DNA of 12,271 bases from Clostridiales bacterium (lineage in GTDB: Bacteria > Bacillota > Clostridia > Oscillospirales > Oscillospiraceae): NCBI GenBank assembly GCA_020861055.1, contig JAJBTD010000176.1, forward strand, positions 1-12,271. The letters are read 5' to 3'. Below are positions 1-7,369 of this stretch, in pieces. Under the pieces are notes generated by a model, which was not told where the DNA came from, made no database searches, and worked only from the letters and a program-made list of their open reading frames with translations. The translations under genes were made by a program, and so were the position numbers. Each line of letters begins with the position of its first letter. Within the stretch, counting starts at the first letter, position 1.

Positions 1-243
1 ATTTTGCTCCGGTCTGTTCTCCATGCGGAAATAGGCGAGGACAACGGCGTCGACCATAAAGCGGATGATGTCCTCCCTGGTGTCAAAGTATCGGTAGAAG
101 GCTTTCCGGGGCACCCCCGCCGCCCGGCACAGTTCGGCGACGGTGATCTCGTGATAGCTCTGCCGATCCAGTAGGCTCATAAACGTCCGGACAATATGGT
201 TCTGGCGCTGGATGCTCTGCTCCCTTTGACAGTTTTTATACAT
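1..243 (-). CDS. TetR/AcrR-family transcriptional regulator, N-terminal part (gene cut by window edge)
   Basis: The first 81 residues read from an ATG at 243-241, preceded by AGGAGG (252-257 on the plus strand) at normal spacing; the frame stays open to the window edge, so the gene is partial. Residues about 10-60 fit the TetR DNA-binding domain: a first helix, then ITVAELCRAAGVPRKAFYRY and FDTREDIIR, matching the family pattern in which a helix-turn-helix ends in (T/K)xFYxYFxxKexl. The ligand-binding domain lies outside the window, so the inducer cannot be guessed. The gene is divergent from the GH3-type gene at 503, with 259 bases between them. TetR repressors often control a divergent neighbour and themselves, so it may regulate the glycosidase, but this is inference from position only. 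I am sure of the family and unsure of the target. Confidence 0.88.
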   Translation of the reverse strand, partial: MYKNCQREQSIQRQNHIVRTFMSLLDRQSYHEITVAELCRAAGVPRKAFYRYFDTREDIIRFMVDAVVLAYFRMENRPEQN

Positions 244-502
244 GGTCGGTTCCTCCTGGCCGTATTTGGCCCACTAATATGGAAATGTTGCACAATTTTC
301 GGCGCGCGTTTTTGGAGCCTAAGTGTCACACCTGGGCGGTTCTGGGCCTGTTGCTTTTGGGAAAGCAGGATATAATGAACTCACATTCGTTCTTTGGTAT
401 AAGTGGTTTCTTCCAATCCGAACCGGCGGGGAGGCGTCTGTTCCGGAAAAACGACCCATATCAGAGGACATCTGGGATCATATCGGAAAGGAGCAACCCC
501 AA
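244..502. other. Divergent intergenic region between TetR gene and GH3 gene
   Basis: This 259-base spacer has no convincing gene; a 97-codon frame starting at 279 runs into the GH3 gene in another frame and has no family look. It contains the TetR ribosome site (252-257), an imperfect dyad at 282-300 (GAAA..TTG-CA-CAA..TTTC) that could be an operator, a plus-strand promoter candidate ending in TATAAT at 371-376, and a leader of about 120 bases before the GH3 start with AAAGGAG at 487-493. No catabolite-repression (cre) consensus was found by eye. Confidence 0.6.
349..376 (+). promoter_or_regulatory. Candidate sigma-A-type promoter of the GH3 gene
   Basis: TATAAT at 371-376 is a perfect -10 hexamer in an otherwise GC-rich region. 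The -35 is poor: TGTTGC at 349-354 gives 16-base spacing, while the better-looking TTGCTT at 351-356 gives only 14. A weak -35 fits a promoter needing an activator, or may mean the box is chance. Transcription would start near 383, leaving a leader of about 120 bases. Confidence 0.45.
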
Positions 503-3490
503 ATGGCAAAGAATGATAAACCGAAGAAAGCGAAGAAGAAGAAGGGGACTGGCGTGGTCAAGTGGTCGGTGATCACCGTCATCGCCGTGATCCTCTGCGT
601 CGCCCTGGTCTACGCCAACACCCTGGCCTTCGGCAGCGCCCAGGTCATCAACATCTATCTGGGCACCAGCACCACCAAGACGGTGGACAGCGACGACAGC
701 GCCGTCTACTACGAGACCGGCTATGACAGCACCGAGGCGCTGGAGGCCCACGACCGGGAGATCGCCGAGCAGCTCTCCGGCGAGGGTATCGTCCTGCTGA
801 AAAACGACAACGACGCTCTGCCGCTCTCCAGTGGCTCCGCCGTGAGCACCTTCAGCCATTCCGTGGTGGACATCGTCACCTGCGGCACCGGCTCCGCTGA
901 CATTGACACCTCCGCCGCCCCCACGCTGAAGGAGGCGCTGGAGGCGGTGGGCCTCTCCGTCAACTCTACCCTCTGGGACTTCTATGAGACCGGGGCGGGC
1001 AGCAAGTACGTCCGTACCCCCGGAAAGGGCTCTATCCTGAGCAATCGGACAGAGTGGGACATCAACGAGGTGCCGGTGAGCGTGTACACCGACGCTGTGA
1101 CCGCCTCCTACAGCGAGTACAACGACGCCGCCATCGTAGTCATCTCCCGTGTGGCCGGCGAGGGCGCTGACCTGGCGCTGGACGGATTTGCGGACGGCAC
1201 CAACATCCTGGAGCTGACCTCCGAGGAGCAGGAGATGTTGGAGATGGTGAACGAGAGCTTTGACACCGTCATCGTCCTCATCAACTCCACCAACGCCTTG
1301 GAGTGCGTCTTTATCGACAACGAGGCCTACGGCATCGACGCCGTCCTGTGGATCGGCTACACCGGCACCTGGGGCCTGAACTCCGTGGCCGACATCCTGG
1401 TGGGCAATACCAACCCCTCCGGCAAGCTGGTGGACACCTACTGCTACGACAACACCACTGCCCCGTCCATGGCCAGCTTGTACGGCTACACCTGGGCCAA
1501 CTATGACGAGTCGGATACCGAAAACTGGTACTCCGTCTCCAACGGCGGTCTGGACGGCAATATGAAGTACATCACCTATCAGGAGGGCATCTATATCGGT
1601 TATCGGTACTATGAGACCCGGTATGAGGATGCGGTCATGGGCAGCGGCAACGCCGGAGACTACGACTACACCAGCGAGGTGGCCTACCCATTCGGCTACG
1701 GCCTGAGCTACACCGACTTTGCGTGGTCGGATTTCGCTGTCAGCTTTGACGCCGCCTCCGACACCTTCACCGTCAACGTCACCGTCACCAATACCGGCGA
1801 CACCGCAGGCAAGGACGTGGTGGAGATTTACTTCCAGTCCCCCTACACCGACTACGACATGGCAAACAGCATCGAGAAGGCCTCCGTGGAGCTGTGCGGC
1901 TTCGCCAAGACCGGGCTGCTGGAGCCGGGCACCTCCGAGACGGTGACCATCGAGATCCCCCGGGAGGAGCTGGCCGCCTATGACAGCACCAGCGCCAGGA
2001 CCTATATCCTGGACGCCGGGGACTATTACCTCACCGCCGCCACCGACGCCCATGAAGCGGTCAACAACGTCCTGGCTGCCAAGGGTTACACTATTGCCGA
2101 CGGCATGACCGCCGACGGAGACGCCGCCTTTGTCTCCACCTACACCAACGACGCCCTGGACGCCGAGACCTACTCCGTCTCCTCCGCCACCGGCTATGAG
2201 ATCACCAACCAGTTCGACAGCGCCGACCTGAACTACTACGACGGCTATGAGATGACCTATCTCTCCCGCTCCGACTGGCAGGGCACCTGGCCCACAGGTA
2301 TGGACGGTCTGGAGGCCAGCGAGGAGATGCTGGAGGGCGGCCTGAATCCCTATCTGTCCTACGTCAGCACAGACGACGGCACCGAGTATCCCACCATGGG
2401 GGCCGACAACGGCATGACCCTTGGCATGATGATCGGCAAGGACTACGACGACGAGGACTGGGACCTGCTGCTGGATCAGCTCACCTTTGAGGAGATGGCC
2501 GAGATGATCGGCCAGGGCTACCACAACACCGCCATGGCAGTCTCTGTCTCCAAGCCCGCCACCACCGACGACAATGGTCCTCAGGGCTTTACCCAGTCCC
2601 TGACCGGCGTTTCCGAGTGCCACGCCGCCTACTCCGACGAGAACATTATGGCGGCCACCTGGAACGTGGATTTGATGTATGAAGTGGGCGTCTGCCTGGG
2701 CACTGACGTCCTCGACCTGGGCGCATCCGGCCTGTATGGCCCGGCTATGAACACCCACCGCAACGCCTACTGCGGCCGCAACTTCGAGTATTACTCCGAG
2801 GACGGCTTCCTGGCCGGCAAGATCGCCGCCGCCGAGGTCTCCGGCATCCAGACCAAGGGCGTGTATGTCTACATCAAGCACTTTGCCCTGAACGACTCCG
2901 AGACCGGCTGCCGCTGCATCTCCACCTTTGCCAACGAGCAGTCCATCCGTGAGATCTACCTCAAGCCCTTCCAGACGGCGATCACTGAGGGCGGCGCCAA
3001 GTGTGTCATGAACTCCTTCGCCCGCTTTGGCGTCACCTGGTCCGGCGCCTATTACGGCCTCCAGACCGAGGTGCTCCGGAATGAGTGGGGGCTGGAAGGC
3101 TTCTCCCTCACCGACTTCTCCGGCAACTCCCAGTTCGCCTCCTACGGCATTGTGATGCAGTCCTTCGACGCAGTCTATGGCCTACTGGCCGGTACAGACG
3201 CTTGGGACTCCTCTGCTACTCAGTGGACGGAAGAGCTGGTCAACTATTATCAGGACGACGCCACCGTGGCCCAGGCCATGCGGCAGGCTTGCCACCGCAT
3301 CCTGTACACGGTCGCCAACTCCAACGCCATGAATGGCTTCACCGAGGACACCAAGATCGTCGCCGTCACCCCGTGGTGGGAGACCGCCATCTATGCTCTT
3401 GATGTGGTAGTAGGCGCATTCACCGTGTTCAGCGTGGTCAAGCTGGTACTGGCCATCCGCCGCCGCGGCAAGGCTAAGCAGCAGGCGTAA
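503..3490 (+). CDS. Membrane-anchored glycoside hydrolase family 3-type protein with swapped domain order
   Basis: 995 residues. The ATG at 503 is chosen because AAAGGAG (487-493) sits 9 bases upstream and the lysine-rich start plus membrane segment follow at once; the frame is open back to 323 but the extra 60 residues look like leader. Order: basic tail (1-20), transmembrane helix (about 21-43), GH3 C-type sandwich (about 80-320, with AGEGADL at 218-224 and NPSGKLVDTY at 304-313), YQEGIYIGYRYYE (359-371), FnIII-like domain (about 395-510, entered by YPFGYGLSY), linker, GH3 N-type TIM barrel (about 645-945), second transmembrane helix (about 961-984), basic tail. Barrel signatures include GRNFEYYSED (758-767), KHFALND (792-798) and GFSLTD (866-871), making D871 the predicted nucleophile. 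GH3 barrels normally precede the sandwich; the reverse order is known in some rumen beta-glucosidases. Both ends should be cytoplasmic and the bulk outside. The acid/base Glu position appears to be W290, so activity and substrate are uncertain. Confidence 0.85.
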   Translation: MAKNDKPKKAKKKKGTGVVKWSVITVIAVILCVALVYANTLAFGSAQVINIYLGTSTTKTVDSDDSAVYYETGYDSTEALEAHDREIAEQLSGEGIVLLKNDNDALPLSSGSAVSTFSHSVVDIVTCGTGSADIDTSAAPTLKEALEAVGLSVNSTLWDFYETGAGSKYVRTPGKGSILSNRTEWDINEVPVSVYTDAVTASYSEYNDAAIVVISRVAGEGADLALDGFADGTNILELTSEEQEMLEMVNESFDTVIVLINSTNALECVFIDNEAYGIDAVLWIGYTGTWGLNSVADILVGNTNPSGKLVDTYCYDNTTAPSMASLYGYTWANYDESDTENWYSVSNGGLDGNMKYITYQEGIYIGYRYYETRYEDAVMGSGNAGDYDYTSEVAYPFGYGLSYTDFAWSDFAVSFDAASDTFTVNVTVTNTGDTAGKDVVEIYFQSPYTDYDMANSIEKASVELCGFAKTGLLEPGTSETVTIEIPREELAAYDSTSARTYILDAGDYYLTAATDAHEAVNNVLAAKGYTIADGMTADGDAAFVSTYTNDALDAETYSVSSATGYEITNQFDSADLNYYDGYEMTYLSRSDWQGTWPTGMDGLEASEEMLEGGLNPYLSYVSTDDGTEYPTMGADNGMTLGMMIGKDYDDEDWDLLLDQLTFEEMAEMIGQGYHNTAMAVSVSKPATTDDNGPQGFTQSLTGVSECHAAYSDENIMAATWNVDLMYEVGVCLGTDVLDLGASGLYGPAMNTHRNAYCGRNFEYYSEDGFLAGKIAAAEVSGIQTKGVYVYIKHFALNDSETGCRCISTFANEQSIREIYLKPFQTAITEGGAKCVMNSFARFGVTWSGAYYGLQTEVLRNEWGLEGFSLTDFSGNSQFASYGIVMQSFDAVYGLLAGTDAWDSSATQWTEELVNYYQDDATVAQAMRQACHRILYTVANSNAMNGFTEDTKIVAVTPWWETAIYALDVVVGAFTVFSVVKLVLAIRRRGKAKQQA

Positions 3491-3498
3491 CCCCTGAC

Positions 3499-3513
3499 GG
3501 ACGCGGAGCGTCC
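3499..3513 (+). other. Small hairpin just after the GH3 stop codon
   Basis: GGACGC (3499-3504) and GCGTCC (3508-3513) form a 6-bp stem with a 3-base loop, beginning 9 bases after the TAA. No T-run follows directly, so it is a weak terminator on its own; it may protect the 3' end or be chance. Confidence 0.35.
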
Positions 3514-3544
3514 CACCTCAAATAAGCGTTCTTCTACCATATCC

Positions 3545-3583
3545 CCCTCTCCGGCCTCCTCCTCCCATTGGGGCCGGGGAGGG
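3545..3583 (+). terminator. Candidate terminator hairpin of the GH3 gene
   Basis: CCCTCTCCGGCC (3545-3556) pairs with GGCCGGGGAGGG (3572-3583), giving a 12-bp GC-rich stem with one G-U pair and a 15-base loop that itself holds CCC-ATT-GGG. The downstream sequence TGGAGTTCTTTG has only a broken T-run, so factor-independent termination would be modest. Confidence 0.45.
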
Positions 3584-3616
3584 TGGAGTTCTTTGAGGAC
3601 GGAGAATGTGTGGAAA

Positions 3617-3655
3617 ACACCGGACGCCGGGTGAATCTCACCAGGCGTCCGGTGT
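3617..3655 (-). terminator. Terminator of the ileS-end operon, possibly bidirectional
   Basis: ACACCGGACGCC (3617-3628) and GGCGTCCGGTGT (3644-3655) form a perfect 12-bp stem. After a single G/A mismatch, GGTGA (3630-3634) and TCACC (3638-3642) add 5 bp around a 3-base loop. On the minus strand the hairpin starts 15 bases after the ileS stop and runs into TTTT (3617-3614). On the plus strand CCGTTTTGC follows, so it could also stop readthrough from the GH3 gene. It is the strongest terminator in the window and marks the end of the long minus-strand run. Confidence 0.8.
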
Positions 3656-3670
3656 CCGTTTTGCTGGAAA

Positions 3671-6484
3671 TTAAAGCGCGGAGAGGTCCATGCCTGCGAT
3701 GGCTTTGGCGCACCGGGGGCAGAGGTCGCCCTCCTGGGCGATGGCGGCGTTGTGGAGCCAGCACCGGGGGCACTTGGGGGCGGGATGCACCGTCACCTGG
3801 ACGGTGAGGCCGGGGATGTTGGTCCCCGGAACGCCCTCGCCCTCGCCCTCCACGGCCTCCACCTGGGAGACGATGAACAGGTCGGCCAGCTTCAGGTTCT
3901 TTACCTGGCCGTACAACTCCACCGCCTCGCCGGTGAGGTAGAGGGTGAGCATGGCGTCGGTGGACTTCTTGCACACCTTGGCAACACGGGCCTGCTCCAG
4001 GGCCTGGTTCATGTCCGCCTTGAAGGAGAGCAGCGTGGCCCAGCGCTGCTCCTGCTCCTCGGTGAGGGTCCAGTCCTCCCGGACGACAGGGATATCGTTG
4101 AGCAGAGCGGCCTCGGCGTTGTCGGAGGCCAGGTGAGGCATGGCCTGCCAGATCTCCTCGCTGGTAAAGGCCAGCAGGGGGGTCAGGATGCGCACCAGTG
4201 CGTCAAGGATGTGGAAGATGGCGGACTGGGTGCTGCGGCGCTCGAAGGAGTCGCCGCCCTCGCAGTAGAGCCGGTCCTTGACGATGTCCAGATAGAAGTT
4301 GGACATCTCCACTACGCAGAAGTTGTACACGTTCCGGTAGATGGCGTGGAACTCGTACACCTCATAGGCCTGGCGCACCTTGTCCACCAGGCGGTTCAGG
4401 GCGGCGACGGCCCACTGGTCCAGCTCCATCATGTCCTCAAAGGCTACCAGGTCGGTGTTGGGGTCGAAGCCGTTCAGGTTGCCCAGGATATACCGGCAGG
4501 TGTTGCGGATTTTCAGATAGGCGTCCGCCAGCTGCTTCAAAATGGGCTTGGACAGCCGCATATCCTGGGTATAGTCGGCGGAGGAAACCCACAGGCGGAA
4601 GATGTCCGCCCCGTACTCCTTGATGGTGTCCTGGGGGGAGATGGCGTTGCCCAGGCTCTTGTGCATGACCTTGCCCTGGCCGTCCACCGTCCAGCCGTGG
4701 GTGACGATCTGCTTGTAGGGAGGCACGCCGTTGACGGCGATGGAGGTGAGCATAGAGGACTGGAACCAGCCCCGATACTGGTCGCCGCCCTCCAGATACA
4801 GGTCGGCGGGATAGGTCAGCTCAGGCCGTACCTCGCAGACCGCCTTCCAGGTGGAGCCGGAGTCGAACCACACGTCCAGAATATCCTGCTCCTTGCGGAA
4901 TTCCGTGCCGCCGCAATTCTCGCAGACGGCCCCCTCCGGCATCAGCTCCTCCTCGGAGTGGGCCCACCAGGCGTTGGAGCCCTCCTCCCGGAAGATGGCG
5001 GAGACCTTGGCGATGGACGCCTCGTTGCAGTAGGGCTTGCCGCACTGCTTGCAGAAGAACATGGGGATGGGCACGCCCCAGGTGCGCTGACGGGAGATGC
5101 ACCAGTCGGACCGCTCCCGGATCATGGAGATCATCCGCTCCTTGCCCCACTCCGGCTTCCACCAGATGCTGTCGCAGGAGGCCACTGCCTGCTCCTTGAT
5201 GGCGTCCACGCTGGCGAACCACTGCTGGGTGGCCCGGAAGATGACGGGCTTTTTGCAGCGCCAGCAATGGGGGTAGCTGTGGGTGATGTCCCGGCTGGAC
5301 AGCAGCGCGCCGCTGGCCACCAGGTCCTTGTAGATGATCGGGTGGGCCTTCTGGACGTGGATGCCCTTGTAGGGGCCGGCGAACTCGTTCAGGAAGCCCT
5401 GGGCGTCCACCGAGACCTCCATGGTGATGTCGGTGGGGATCTCCGGATACCGCTGGCAGACATAGAAGTCGTCCAGGCCGAAGGAGGGGGCGGTGTGGAC
5501 GCAGCCGGAGCCGGCGTCCAGGGTGACGTGGTCGCCCAGAATAATGAGGGAATCCCGCTCCATAAAGGGATGGTAAGCGGTCATATACTCAAACTCGTCG
5601 CCGTACAGGGTGGCTACCGTCTCATACCCGGTGATGCCGCTCTCGCTCATGACGCTGTCCACCAGCTCGGTGGCCATGATGAGGATGTCCCCGGAGGCGA
5701 TCTTCACCAGGGAGTACTCCAGCTGGGGATTCAGGCAGATCGCCATGTTCCCCGGCAGGGTCCAGGTGGTGGTGGTCCAGATGACGAAGTACATCTTGTC
5801 CAGATCGCCGTATTGGGCCAGCTTGCCCTTGTCGTCATGGACCCGGAACTTGACGAAAATAGTGGTCACCGGGTCGTCCTGGTACTCCACCTCGGCCTCG
5901 GCCAGAGCGGTCTCGCAGGTGGGGCACCAGTAGGTGGGCTTCAGTCCCTGGTAGATCAGGCCCTTCTGGGCCATGGCGCCAAAGACCTCCACCTGCTTAG
6001 CCTCAAACTCCGGCTCCAGGGTGATATAGGGGTGGTCCCAGTCGCCGATGACGCCCAGGCGCTTGAAATCCTCCCGCTGCTTGTCCACCTGCTCCAGGGC
6101 GAAGGCCCGGCACTTGTCCCGGAACTCCGGCACGGGCATAGTGTTCCGCTTGACGCCCTTCTTCTGAATGGCAGTCTCGATGGGCATGCCGTGGGTGTCC
6201 CAGCCGGGGATATAGGGGGCCTTGTAGCCCATCATGTTCTTGGAGCGGACGATAAAGTCCTTGATCACCTTGTTCATGGCGGTGCCGATGTGGATGTTAC
6301 CGTTGGCATAGGGAGGGCCGTCATGGAGGATAAAGGAGGGCCGCCCCTCGTTCTTCTGCATCAGCTTGTGATACAGATCCTTGCGGTACATCTCCTCCAG
6401 CATCCCCGGCTCCCGCTTGGCCAGCGCTGCCCGCATGGGGAAATCCGTCTTGGGCAGATGGATGGTCTTGTTGTAATCTGGCAT
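3671..6484 (-). CDS. ileS: Isoleucyl-tRNA synthetase
   Basis: 937 residues, usual bacterial IleRS length. It charges tRNA-Ile with isoleucine in the cytoplasm and edits misactivated valine. Start ATG at 6484 is preceded by AGGAAGG at 5-base spacing; a 9-codon upstream extension in frame has no better site. Seen in order: DGPPYANGNIHIG (55-67) as the class I HIGH region; WDTHGMPIE (95-103); the CP1 editing domain (about 190-400) with WTTTTWTLPG (236-245) and CVHTAPSFGLDDF (328-340); zinc-type cysteine pairs C407/C410, C478/C481 and C521/C524; DVWFDSG (537-543); GKVMHKSLGN (604-613) in the KMSKS position; and a C-terminal zinc finger C905, C908, C922, C925. The KMSKS loop reads VMHKS, keeping the second lysine but not the first lysine or serine. 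The gene follows divIVA by 116 bases, as in the Bacillus ylm-divIVA-ileS order, and ends in a strong terminator. Confidence 0.98.
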   Translation of the reverse strand: MPDYNKTIHLPKTDFPMRAALAKREPGMLEEMYRKDLYHKLMQKNEGRPSFILHDGPPYANGNIHIGTAMNKVIKDFIVRSKNMMGYKAPYIPGWDTHGMPIETAIQKKGVKRNTMPVPEFRDKCRAFALEQVDKQREDFKRLGVIGDWDHPYITLEPEFEAKQVEVFGAMAQKGLIYQGLKPTYWCPTCETALAEAEVEYQDDPVTTIFVKFRVHDDKGKLAQYGDLDKMYFVIWTTTTWTLPGNMAICLNPQLEYSLVKIASGDILIMATELVDSVMSESGITGYETVATLYGDEFEYMTAYHPFMERDSLIILGDHVTLDAGSGCVHTAPSFGLDDFYVCQRYPEIPTDITMEVSVDAQGFLNEFAGPYKGIHVQKAHPIIYKDLVASGALLSSRDITHSYPHCWRCKKPVIFRATQQWFASVDAIKEQAVASCDSIWWKPEWGKERMISMIRERSDWCISRQRTWGVPIPMFFCKQCGKPYCNEASIAKVSAIFREEGSNAWWAHSEEELMPEGAVCENCGGTEFRKEQDILDVWFDSGSTWKAVCEVRPELTYPADLYLEGGDQYRGWFQSSMLTSIAVNGVPPYKQIVTHGWTVDGQGKVMHKSLGNAISPQDTIKEYGADIFRLWVSSADYTQDMRLSKPILKQLADAYLKIRNTCRYILGNLNGFDPNTDLVAFEDMMELDQWAVAALNRLVDKVRQAYEVYEFHAIYRNVYNFCVVEMSNFYLDIVKDRLYCEGGDSFERRSTQSAIFHILDALVRILTPLLAFTSEEIWQAMPHLASDNAEAALLNDIPVVREDWTLTEEQEQRWATLLSFKADMNQALEQARVAKVCKKSTDAMLTLYLTGEAVELYGQVKNLKLADLFIVSQVEAVEGEGEGVPGTNIPGLTVQVTVHPAPKCPRCWLHNAAIAQEGDLCPRCAKAIAGMDLSAL

Positions 6485-6520
6485 GGTTTCCTTCCTCTCT
6501 ACCGGTATCAATGGCAGACA

Positions 6521-6554
6521 ATCACATAGCCTCTGAAACCAGAGGCTATGTGAT
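6521..6554 (-). other. Perfect 15-bp hairpin between divIVA and ileS
   Basis: ATCACATAGCCTCTG (6521-6535) and its exact complement (6540-6554) flank a 4-base loop. On the minus-strand RNA a G-U pair can extend the stem to 16 bp. It lies 36 bases upstream of the ileS start. No T-run follows on either strand, so a simple intrinsic terminator is unlikely; an RNase III-type processing site, an mRNA stabiliser or an attenuating structure are alternatives. Confidence 0.75.
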
Positions 6555-6578
6555 CCTGATGACGTTCACGCTGTCGGT

Positions 6579-6594
6579 CCGCCCTGACGGGCGG
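6579..6594 (-). other. Short GC hairpin after divIVA stop
   Basis: CCGCCC (6579-6584) and GGGCGG (6589-6594) form a 6-bp stem with a TGAC loop, starting 6 bases after the divIVA stop codon. No T-run follows on the minus strand. Together with the hairpin at 6521-6554 it makes the divIVA-ileS gap highly structured. Confidence 0.4.
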
Positions 6595-6600
6595 GGTATG

Positions 6601-7302
6601 TCACTTGATCTCGTAGTCCTTCCCGAACTTCAGATTGGTGAAGTCGATCCGGGCGGTGGTGGAGGCAGGAGCGGCGGGGGCCTCCTGCTGGGGCTCCTCC
6701 GGCGCTGCCTCCGCCTCCTCGATGGCGGCTGCCGCCTCCTGGGCGATCATCTCGCCGATGGAGTCCGCCTCCTCAGGAGCGGGCGCTGCTTTCTCGGCGG
6801 CAGGCGCAGCCTCCTCGGCTGCGGCGTTCTCGTCGGGCAGTTCGTCCCCCTGACCCAGATCGGGCAGATTCTCCAGGAAGGCCTGCTGCTGGTCGGTCAG
6901 ATCCTGGACAGCGGCCAGGTACTCCGCCGTCTGACGGCGGGCCTCCGCCAGCTGGCTGCGGCAGGCGGCGATCTCGTCGTCATAGGCGCCCTTTCTGGCC
7001 CGGATATCCTGCTCCAGCGCGTCCAGGATGGCCTCCCGCTTGCTCTCCGCCTCGGAGACGATGTCGCTCGCCGTCTTTTGGGCGGAGTGCAGGGTGGCCC
7101 GCATAATGTCCTCGGTCTCCCGATATTCGTTGATCTTGTCCGCCAGGATTTTCAGCTTGTTTCGCAGGTCAGCGTTTTCAGCGCAGAGCGCACGGTAGTC
7201 CTGGGTGATCTGATCCAGGAAGTTATCCACTTCCGTCATGGTGTATCCGCCAAATCTGGCTTTGGTAAAGGTTTGCGCCTCTACGGCTTCCGGTGTCAGC
7301 AC
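6601..7302 (-). CDS. divIVA: DivIVA-family polar/septal scaffold protein
   Basis: 233 residues from a GTG start at 7302, preceded by AAGGGGGA seven bases upstream. DivIVA proteins bind curved membrane at poles and septa and recruit division, wall or sporulation factors. The N-terminal lipid-binding domain is clear: EAQTFTKARFGGYTMTEVDN (8-27) followed by FLDQITQDY and AEN, matching the family F-x-x-x-x-x-GY-x-x-x-EVD-x-FL pattern. A long coiled coil covers about 35-145. Residues about 150-215 are an Ala/Glu/Pro low-complexity linker. The protein ends in a compact hydrophobic-charged tail, ARIDFTNLKFGKDYEIK (217-233). The gene sits between sepF and ileS as in Bacillus, although ylmG and ylmH are not present between sepF and divIVA. 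The family is certain; whether it mainly acts in division, growth or sporulation cannot be told. Confidence 0.94.
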   Translation of the reverse strand: MLTPEAVEAQTFTKARFGGYTMTEVDNFLDQITQDYRALCAENADLRNKLKILADKINEYRETEDIMRATLHSAQKTASDIVSEAESKREAILDALEQDIRARKGAYDDEIAACRSQLAEARRQTAEYLAAVQDLTDQQQAFLENLPDLGQGDELPDENAAAEEAAPAAEKAAPAPEEADSIGEMIAQEAAAAIEEAEAAPEEPQQEAPAAPASTTARIDFTNLKFGKDYEIK

Positions 7303-7369
7303 AGATAGTCCCCCTTCGTCTAATGTTCCTGTCCTGTGGGGCAGGGCTTCCGGTCAATGTGGGACGGGA

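Noticed and set aside
323..502. Earlier in-frame start for the GH3 gene, adding 60 residues
   Set aside because: No good ribosome site at 323, the extra residues cross the predicted promoter and leader, and the ATG at 503 has a strong AAAGGAG and begins the basic tail plus membrane helix.
279..572. 97-codon plus-strand frame overlapping the GH3 start
   Set aside because: No family signature, runs into the GH3 gene in another frame, and covers the promoter candidate.
461..2881. 806-codon minus-strand frame opposite the GH3 gene
   Set aside because: Val/Gly/His/Asp-rich translation with no domain look; long antisense frames are expected opposite GC-rich genes. The GH3 reading carries clear motifs.
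3752..6529. 925-codon plus-strand frame opposite ileS
   Set aside because: Low-complexity Leu/Val/Gly/His translation mirroring IleRS codon bias; the minus strand has all IleRS motifs.
6485..6600. T-box riboswitch upstream of ileS
   Set aside because: The gap is only 116 bases and lacks the T-box core sequence on the minus strand; the structure present is a simple hairpin.
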